A stretch of DNA of 64,000 nucleotides, from positions 2,604,501 through 2,668,500 of the forward strand of contig JAKTNV010000041.1 in NCBI GenBank assembly GCA_022747635.1, given 5' to 3'. Below are positions 57,114 to 64,000 of this stretch, piece after piece. The stretch is from Hetaerina americana. Its lineage: Eukaryota > Arthropoda > Insecta > Odonata > Calopterygidae. Under the pieces are notes generated by a model. The model saw nothing but the letters and a program-made list of their open reading frames with translations, ran no database searches and was not told where the DNA came from. The position numbers and the translations under genes were made by a program. Position 1 is the stretch's first letter. Every line of letters begins with the position of its first letter.

Positions 57114-58440
57114 TAACGTCCCTGTCATCAACTCCCTCCCCTTTTTGAAAGCCTCTATGCCTAGCGCAATTCATCTCCTTTCATCCCTACTACTTTGACC
57201 GTGTTCGTCCAAAACACTACCGAGATACGTAAACTGTTCTACCAAATGTAGTTTTTGCCCTCCTATTTTTATGTTTAGCTTAGGGTTTTTCTTTCTAGAA
57301 TATCGCATAACCTTTGTTTTATTAATATTGATTCTCATCCCATACATGTCGCACTGAATTTCCAATTCACTCAGCAATGCTTGCAACCCCTTGGCTGATT
57401 GACAAACTAAAGCCTGACCATCAGCAAATCTATCTGATTTTACGAATTCCCCGCCAGCTTTCATTCCTACCTACAGTTCTTCCCATGCCTCTTTAATCAT
57501 TTCCTCTTCATACAGGTTGAACAGCAACGGTGATAATGGGCAACCCTGACTTACACCTCTTCCGAACACTGCCCATCCTGACTCCCCGTTTCCCACCCGC
57601 ACCTGAGCAGTCTGAGACATGTACAGGTTGCGGATTAGCCTCCTTTCTCTCCAATCTATTCCTATTTTCTGCAATATACTCATTAGTTTTTCCCAGTTCA
57701 CTCTATTAAAAGATTTCCCGACATCTACGAAACAGGCAATTTCCTCCTGTCTGTATTCAATATTCCTCTTGATTAATAATCTCATTACTGCAATGGCATC
57801 ACGCGTATCTCTTCCCTTCCTAAATCCAAACTGATCTTCCCCTAAGTAATCATTTGCCATACTCTCTATTCTTTTGTTTATCATCCTGAGAATAACTTTA
57901 GCTGCGTGGGATCTCAAACCTATCGTCCTGTAGTCTTCACATGATGTAGTCTTTACCTTTTTGAATGAATGTAGGATAGAGGTCAACGTACAAGTTGTTT
58001 AGTGATCATTGCACTCTGTGAAATCTCTGGAAGTGAGCCAAAATTTTAAAACCTCTTTCAAATGATATAATTTTATCGCGAGAGTTAAAAGATTTACGCG
58101 CCATGTTTACGCGCTATAATTATCACTCCAGTAACCCCTGCTATCCTTCCATCTCACCTTTGCATAGACGTACAATATCTTTCATTCCTCTTTCCATCTC
58201 TCGCTTAACATTCTCCAATTTCTCTGTCCTCATCATTGTCCTAACATTCCACGTTCCTATTCTAAGTAATGTGTTCTTCTTCTGGGTCTTCGGTCCTTCT
58301 GCGGTCAGTTTTCCTTTGCAAGGGTTTCGTGGGATGACGACCGCGGAAGCCTTGCCTCCCCCGCTGCCGGGCACGACGCACGGCCGATTGGGCCGAGCTT
58401 TGTAGATGCCAGGACTCAAAATCACTTTATTGTCCATCAT
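57114..58440 (-). pseudogene. RTE-like ORF2, deleted
   Basis: Starts MMDNKVILSPGIYKARPNRP (ATG at 58440), then LLRIGTWNVRTMMRTEKLEN and IVRLCKGEMEG, the beginning of the endonuclease, up to 58141. The rest of the endonuclease and the linker are missing. RT then reads KVKTTSCEDYRTIGLRSHAA (57960), GFRKGRDTRDAIAVMRLLIK, CFVDVGKSFNRVNWEKLMSI (motif A changed from DFEKAFDRVNW), VSQGCPLSPLLFNLYEEEMI and, after a stop around 57475, FADGQALVCQSAKGL (catalytic FADD changed to FADG). It cannot be active. Confidence 0.88.
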
Positions 58441-58732
58441 ATTTTTCTTGGGAATGATAATTGAGGTGGTTTCTCGTTTCCTTCCTCAATAGTGTTTTTA
58501 ACGTGACACCATCACTTACTGGCCGCCCCACTGGGGTCAGACGCCATTGCAGCCGCCTCACTGAGGAACAGACGCTGCGTGGACTACCTTTCGTCTGGCT
58601 TTTAACCTTCGACCTATCTGGCATGGGTGACCCTACCAGGATCAATTTTTATTGCTCCCGCCAGCACAGCTCTAGGGGTCATCGGAACGCACAAGCCCAT
58701 CCACTACGTCCAGGTTGAAGTCCGGGGAGGGG
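57114..58732 (-). mobile_element. RTE-like LINE with 5-prime end, deleted
   Basis: The 5-prime end (58732, ccctccccggact on the minus strand) is preserved as in the 11213 copy. It then covers the leader and N-terminal coding region down to about 58120; after roughly 120 unmatched bases it continues with the RT domain (57990 down to 57114). The 3-prime end is missing and both ends touch (TA)n repeats. Confidence 0.92.
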
Positions 58733-58782
58733 AAATATATGTGTATATGAATATATAATTATATATACATGACTATATATAT

Positions 58783-58827
<45 letters not shown>
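58733..58827 (+). repeat. (TA)n microsatellite
   Basis: Imperfect then pure ta array between the RTE 5-prime end and the SINE tail. Confidence 0.97.
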
Positions 58828-58832
<5 letters not shown>

Positions 58833-59130
58833 ACAGATATAAGGAAAAGGGATAGGAACACATATAAAGGACGAACACAATAGAGGTGGGGAAGGCGGAA
58901 TCGAACGGATCACAAGAGTAAAAATATTTCCTCAACCGGGAATCGAACACCGGATCTTTCCACTTGCCGGGCGGATGCTCTTAACCACTTGAGCTATCGA
59001 GGATAGTCAATTTACCCTGAGATCCGTGGGTCTTATATGTCGCCAAGCGCCCCGATTCTTTCAGCCAAGAGATGGCGTCAGGGGGCTGTTTCACCCACCA
59101 AAGGAGAAATAGACAATACACAAGGAAAGG
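58828..59130 (-). mobile_element. tRNA-derived SINE, full copy
   Basis: Minus strand order: leading region (59130-59020: tttctcctttggtgggtgaa, cgacatataagacccacgga), tRNA-like head (58929-59003), then body and a (TA)n-type tail at 58828. In the head, acceptor-like arms TCCTCGA and TTGAGGA pair over seven bases, the A box is around TAGCTCAAGTGG and the B box around GGTGTTCGATTCC. An anticodon-like arm TCCGC/GTGGA encloses CCGGCAA. Copies at 59281 and 59514 share it with no differences that I saw. Confidence 0.9.
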
Positions 59131-59280
59131 AAAGGACAGTGGGTTAGAATTCATACAACATCATACAGGATAGGAACAGTGCGTTTCGTGGCACGCATAG
59201 CCAGAAGAAAGAGATGAGCCACATTGGCCAAATACACATTCAAACACGAAATCCCGCCAAACGGCGAATAAATACTCATA

Positions 59281-59482
59281 TATACAGAAACAGATATAAG
59301 GAAAAGGGATAGGAACACATATAAAGGACGAACACAATAGAGGTGGGGAAGGCGGAATCGAACGGATCACAAGAGTAAAAATATTTCCTCAACCGGGAAT
59401 CGAACACCGGATCTTTCCACTTGCCGGGCGGATGCTCTTAACCACTTGAGCTATCGAGGATAGTCAATTTACCCTGAGATCC
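59281..59482 (-). mobile_element. tRNA-derived SINE, second direct copy
   Basis: Identical, to my reading, to 58824-59025 at a constant 457-base offset. The tRNA-like head is at 59386-59460. The leading region is missing; instead the sequence runs into the centre of a palindrome. Confidence 0.93.
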
Positions 59483-59513
59483 AGAGCTCAAGAGAGAGCT
59501 CTGGATCTCTGAG

Positions 59514-59726
59514 AGCTCAAGTGGTTAAGAGCATCCGCCCGGCAAGTGGAAAGATCCGGTGTTCGATTCCCGGTTGAGGAAATATTTTTACTCTTGTGAT
59601 CCGTTCGATTCCGCCTTCCCCACCTCTATTGTGTTCGTCCTTTATATGTGTTCCTATCCCTTTTCCTTATATCTGTTTCTGTATATATGAGTATTTATTC
59701 GCCGTTTGGCGGGATTTCGTGTTTGA

Positions 59727-59730
<4 letters not shown>
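59514..59730 (+). mobile_element. tRNA-derived SINE, inverted copy
   Basis: Inverted partner of 59236-59452, with no mismatch over 217 bases. It starts inside the tRNA-like head (agctcaagtggttaagagca) and ends at a (TA)n array. Here the SINE body is read on the plus strand. Confidence 0.93.

Positions 59731-59785
<55 letters not shown>
59731..59785 (+). repeat. (TA)n microsatellite
   Basis: Pure ta array of about 55 bases between two SINE copies. Confidence 0.98.
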
Positions 59786-59787
<2 letters not shown>

Positions 59788-59799
59788 AATGTATATTCA

Positions 59800-60035
59800 T
59801 TCACATGGAAATAGACATGAGGAAAAGGGATAGGAAAACACATAAAGGACGAATTCAGGAGAGGCGGGGAAGGTGGAATCGAACATAAGAACAAAAATAT
59901 TTTCTGGACCGAATCTTGAACACCGAATCTTTCCATATGCCGAGCGGATACTTTCCCACTTGAGCTATCGAGAAAACGTAAATTCATTGAGATCTGTGAG
60001 TCTTACAGGTAACCTTGTGCCCCGATTCTTTGGCA
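59800..60035 (-). mobile_element. tRNA-derived SINE, diverged copy
   Basis: Minus strand shows the same order as 58828-59130: gatagctcaagtgggaaagt for the head, gattcggtgttcaagattcg near the B box, and the body with ccttccccgcctctcctgaa. Many point changes and a small deletion; older than the neighbouring copies. Confidence 0.8.
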
Positions 60036-61535
60036 GACTGATGTCGTGAAATTTTTCTTTTAAATTTATCAATTTATCTTAAAAATACAACAATTGGAGA
60101 TTGATTAATTTTTTATGCGGTTTTTTGGCTTTCAATGCCGCCAAGAGGATACCTAGTAAGCGCTAGTAATATTAATGTAATAATTAAAACATGTAAAAAA
60201 TTCACCCTGCAGAAAAGGCTAGGACCAATTAGGATATACTTTACCGAAATTTTTTTTGGTCGAAAAAACCTGTCCTAAAAAATTGTTTTTAAACAAGCCC
60301 AGATGGCAGCAAATGATTGGTTGAGAGTGCAGATTTCAATTAATTCACTTAAAGGAGTAGCAATAATTAAACTGTCGTGTTCTTATAGAGAATATACAAG
60401 CGTATGTTATGATTTGCATTGGCAGCTGGGAAGACGATTCGTAGGTTGAAAGCAACTGTGCCCTGTGCCGGTTATACGCGTTCATATGAAGTGAAGAATT
60501 TAATGAGCTCACGTTCCCTCAGTTTAAATCATTACCACCCCGCGGTACGAGTGGCGGCTTATCTCTTCATGTGCAACCCTTATAATAGGTGACATGACCA
60601 GCGCCCTCCCTCCCTTCGAATCCCGACGGAACCACAAGGCTGAAGGAGACATTGTGACGCGCACGAAATTCACCCTAGCCTGCGCAATGGAGCACAAAGG
60701 CGATCCGTGAAGCTCGGGCGCCCGTTGGCTAGATGGGCGCCATACCAGTGACCTGCTTGCGCACGCCGGTCCAGAATTTCGAAAGAGAGAGTCCCGTTTA
60801 AAATGAATGCGGAATAAGAAGGTGGGGTTCCAAGTAGGCAGCCGGGCAGGTGCGATGGGCGATGATAGGGGCAGATGGGGGCTCGCATTCGAGTGCAAAC
60901 AAGATGGGGGCGCCATTGGGTGGTAGAAAAGGGTGGGAAGGGGTGTAGACAGAGGAAGGGTACTATTTGGTATGGGTGGAAGGGTCCTCGGGAGGAAGGA
61001 CTGCGAGGCAAGGAGGAAATGGAGGAGTGGAGTGGTTGACTCGTGGGGCGGGACGAAGGCTGCCGGGGGCGAGAGTCCATCGGGACGCCCCCTTCTCCCC
61101 CTTTTGGGAGGGGGGTGGGGCCCTTGGGAATCAGCCAGGGAAAAGCAACTGCGGGAAATGGAAATGAATGTATGAACACCATGGCGGAAGAAGAGTGGCG
61201 AACTTGGTGATGACGGAAAATGAGTGCGACGCACGTGTACGGGCGGCGTAATATACACGCTGGAGAGAGATTAGTGCACCGCACTGGCTTGTAAATAGAC
61301 GTGGATCTAGGTTTGTGCTCTGGAGTGAGATGGAATGTAAACCGCTTCTAAATGAAAGCGGCAAAGTATAGGCCACGGTGATTTTTGTTTGCCGGCCAAG
61401 GACTTAACTTAATTAGCTTTGATACGCGGGAAAGTGTGGAAACCCAAACAATATCACTTAGAATTTGCCATGGATAAAATTAGGCAGTGTGCCATCAATT
61501 TTAATTGGTAGCCGTTTATATATTTATATATACGT
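60036..61535. other. No recognisable gene; GC-rich part
   Basis: 60600-61200 is GC-rich with long minus-strand frames (60524-61258, 244 codons; 60670-61284, 204 codons) that are Pro/Ser/His-rich, overlap each other and show no domain. I regard them as composition artefacts of a possible CpG island. Confidence 0.4.
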
Positions 61536-61539
61536 ACCA

Positions 61540-61700
61540 GGGTCGCGGTAGTCCAGGAGTAGACCGTTGGACTACTGACCGGAGGGTCCCAGGTTCGATT
61601 CCCGGGCAAGTCTCAGGGAACCTGGGGAAAAAATGAAAGGCAAACGATGAAAAATCATCAAGGCAGATAGATGGCTTAATTTCATGAAGGGAAAATAAGA
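61540..61700 (+). mobile_element. tRNA-derived SINE
   Basis: Head begins gggtcgcggtagtccaggag, with gactactgaccggagggtcc and a B box in aggttcgattcccggg. Related to the SINE head at 51805, but the sequence after it differs. Confidence 0.7.
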
Positions 61701-62124
61701 GAAACGTGCGTAGTGTGGCACCAGGGGAAAAAGCAAAAATGGACGAAGCGCCGCGGAAATTGTAACGAAGGAGATTTGAGGCAACATATTCAGTAGGCCA
61801 ATGTATGCATGCATATTAGTTGTACTTATTATGGGAGGCGACAAACAGCAAAGGTCATTTGCGCCATTAGGGATGGTTTGGAAAGGAGGAGGGGTGGAGA
61901 GAGACCCGGCGTTGGCATTAGCATACTCCAAACGAAAGGCGTCAAGGGGTCACACAATTTAACGTCCCATCTGACGGACGCCGTACTCACTCAAAGTGCT
62001 ATCCAAAAGCTCGTCACCGCATCCCGGAAGATATTGCATACAAACATATTGAAAGTACTTTAGAGCCGTTATTTAAAATTCAAGCGAGGCAAAATATTAT
62101 TTAATTATCATGAAGTACATACAA
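61701..62124. other. No recognisable gene
   Basis: Nothing supported. Confidence 0.4.
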
Positions 62125-63075
62125 GTTTGCAAAAAAGTATCAGGAACAATTTTCTCCTGACGTGACTGCATATCGCAGCGCGCTCTCCCAGGGCAGGCTC
62201 GGCCATGTCTGGTCTGACCTTCAACATGTGGCAAGCGACAATCGCCTTCAAGCTTTCGTTCGGACTAGATCGTGTTTTTAGTGGACCCCTGTTGAGTTAC
62301 TCGGGGCACGCACAAAATACAGCGAACGATTGAACAGCGGTACGCCATCAAATGTTGTGTTAGACCGGGGAAATTGAGTACGGAGACGTTGGGGAACAAT
62401 TTGCCACCAAGTGTTCAAGAATGAAAGCATGTCATAAACTGCAGTTTCTAAGCGGCACAAGCTCTTCAAAGACGGTCGAGAGGGTGTGAAGGACGAGCCC
62501 CGCACAGCCGACGGCCGACGACGTCAAGAACCGACGGCGGAACGTGCAGTGCGTCTGGTGCTGAATTAAGACCGACGGTAAAGTGTGCCCATGATAGCAG
62601 ATCATGTATCGCCATTGATAATATGGGGACAGTGCACATCACAGGAAATTTGGCGATGCGAAATATCTGCGCTAAACTCGTCCACCCGAAGGTCTTTGGA
62701 CGGAAGATCAAAGGAGCAGAGGCGATTGGGTCCGCTTGCACAGATCTTCTGCAACGCCATCGCGACGATTCCCCAACCCCCTTACAGTCCCGACCCAGCA
62801 CCAGCAGACAACTTCCTATACCTATATAAGTGAAAAGCTCCCTTCCTCAATGGACACCACCACCTTGTGACTCTTAAGTATCACCAGGAAACCTTGGCCG
62901 CGTACCCTTACGGACTACCCGCCCACCAGGGACTGTAAAAAGCCGCAAGGGCAGAAGTGTGTCGACGCTCAAGGGATGTACTTGGATGAATTTTGAGGTA
63001 TTGAACGAGCAATATCAGAAATAAATCCTTTTTTCCAAAACTCTTCCAGAAACCTTTTATACCAACTTTGTAACA
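62125..63075 (+). mobile_element. Large non-autonomous mariner
   Basis: Left end acaagtttgcaaaaaagtat; right end gaaaccttttataccaactt (63050-63070), its inverse with changes. This copy keeps more of the transposase than its relatives: TIEQRYAIKCCVRPGKLSTE near 62325, LFKDGREGVKDEPRTADGRR near 62465, AIDNMGTVHITGNLAMRNIC and AKLVHPKVFGRK near 62660, then CTDLLQRHRDDSPTPLQSRP and a C-terminal KCVDAQGMYLDE near 62965. The first two catalytic aspartates are missing, with the same join (LLQRHRDDSPTPLQS) as 39147 and 46542. Several stops. Confidence 0.87.
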
Positions 63076-63540
63076 GAACAGACAAATCTAAGGGAGAATT
63101 GACAAAAAGCAGTTATAAATGCAGCGAGAGTAAAAGCTGGGAGTTCCCACTCAAGCCCACCGACATTTTCCTTTGAATTAAAACTCCCCCACGGATGGGA
63201 AATCTCCTCCATTGACAAATTTGAGTCTGAATCTTTCGTAAAATTGCAGAAAAAATTATTTTGCTGAGTAAAAGCGAGGGGTGCTGATTTCCCTTCACGT
63301 TCGAAATCAGAGTGCTGCCAAAACATCCAACCTCAACGAGCTAAACATAATTTGGGCCGCACCACCTCGAAACAAACGCGACGAAAATGTCGGTTTAATG
63401 CAGAGAGAAAACACGTCCAGTTAAATTCTTCAACCATCCGTCTCCGCATGGAAGGGGAGGGGAAGAAGGAAGCGAGGGGGGCGCGGCCACGGTTGGGGAC
63501 CCCCCCTTTCACTGGGCTGTGTTTTCCCTCAGTCAAGGAA
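63076..63540. other. No recognisable gene
   Basis: No supported feature. Short minus-strand frames are unrecognised. Confidence 0.4.
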
Positions 63541-64000
63541 TCGAATTAAGGGGAGCTGATAGCAGGATGAAGATGAGAAGGGAGGGGAAGAGGGTGAGGT
63601 GGGAGGGAGGGAGAAGGGTTGGGGGGCGGGGGTGGGAAGGAGAGGAAAGTGAAAGGGCGCGGCGGAGGGAGAGTTTGCTGCTCCGGAGGGTTATTGCGGA
63701 TGGAAGGGGGGAGAGAAGGGAAGGAGGGAGAGAAGGGAGGGAGGGAGAGAAGGGAGGGAGGGATAGAAGGGAGGGAGGGAGATAAGGGAGGGAGGGAGAG
63801 AAGGGAAGGAGGTTTAGGAAGGGGGAGGAACGGAGGAGGTTCTCAGTAAAGAGATCACGGAGAAGATTCAGAGCGTGAAGTGAGAAAGAAAATAAGATGA
63901 AAAGGAGGGAGGGAGTGTCGAAAGGGAGGAGGGGTTGACTGCCGTGGGATGAATGCAGTATGGAGAGAAGGGCGGAGGGAGGGAAGGGGTGGACGATGAA
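63541..64000 (+). repeat. Polypurine tract with (GGGA)n units
   Basis: More than 400 bases, almost all purine on the plus strand, with short irregular units such as gggagggagagaa repeated at about 63715-63812. It runs to the window edge. The Gly/Glu/Arg-rich ORFs over it are artefacts. Confidence 0.9.

Larger units (their letters stand above)
59236..59730. repeat. Perfect 217-bp palindrome in SINE cluster
   Basis: Arms 59236-59452 and 59514-59730 are exact inverted copies. The 61-base centre contains a further hairpin (agatccagagctc at 59477-59489 with its inverse at 59496-59508). Confidence 0.96.

Noticed and set aside
58929..59003. Functional tRNA-Ala gene
   Set aside because: The same tRNA-like head is repeated in several SINE copies with a common body, lacks T33 in the loop and has an irregular T arm.
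60524..61284. 244- and 204-codon minus-strand ORFs
   Set aside because: They overlap in different frames, are Pro/Ser/His-rich and contain no recognisable motif.
63710..63812. CRISPR-like array
   Set aside because: The repeats are irregular GGGA-type units with no distinct spacers.

Overview
This window looks like transposon-rich, non-genic DNA of an animal, most likely an arthropod. The evidence is the mixture of element families: many mariner (Tc1/mariner, DD34D type) copies with TA target sites, several clades of non-LTR retrotransposon (RTE/BovB-like, Jockey-like, CR1-like, L1/Tx1-like), Penelope-like elements carrying GIY-YIG nuclease and hammerhead ribozymes, tRNA-derived SINEs and long (TA)n microsatellites. 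A large hemimetabolous insect genome would fit, but the species is an inference. I found no intact host gene, no rRNA gene, no CRISPR array, no bacterial-style operon and no recognisable virus-derived gene. Some GC-rich stretches (around 5.0-5.4, 6.2-6.5, 22.6-23.1, 24.5-25.7, 50.8-51.5 and 60.6-61.2 kb) could be promoter or first-exon islands, but none holds an ORF I recognise.

Layout. From 0 to 12 kb there are mariner relics, one full-length mariner (2994-4323) nested inside a CR1-like LINE, a palindromic Penelope terminus (7860-8035) and a LINE endonuclease split by another LINE tail (8370-9052). From 12 to 24 kb there is a CR1-like RT relic, RTE 3-prime ends, several internally deleted mariners, a GIY-YIG relic (19919-20135) and a perfect 55-bp inverted repeat carrying a hammerhead core (23388-23528). 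From 27.4 to 30.9 kb a Jockey-like LINE is interrupted by a Penelope-like element whose 279-bp inverted termini each encode a complete hammerhead ribozyme. From 32 to 42 kb there are an L1/Tx1-like RT, SINE pieces, an RTE copy with an internal deletion, (TA)n arrays and compact mariners. From 43 to 51 kb there are CR1-like fragments, deleted mariners and another palindromic Penelope terminus. From 51.5 to 60 kb there are (TA)n arrays, the longest RTE copy (54152-56690, one premature TGA), a second RTE copy with its 5-prime end, and a SINE cluster containing a perfect 217-bp palindrome. The last 4 kb holds a SINE, a large deleted mariner and an almost pure purine tract.

The elements do not form a shared pathway. 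What links them is layering: mariner into CR1, CR1 tail into CR1, Penelope into Jockey. Non-autonomous mariners also share deletion breakpoints, so a few active parents probably spread derivatives. The most biologically interesting content is the set of four loci where Penelope termini sit head to head around a hammerhead ribozyme motif; only the 27.5-29 kb copy keeps the ribozyme complete.
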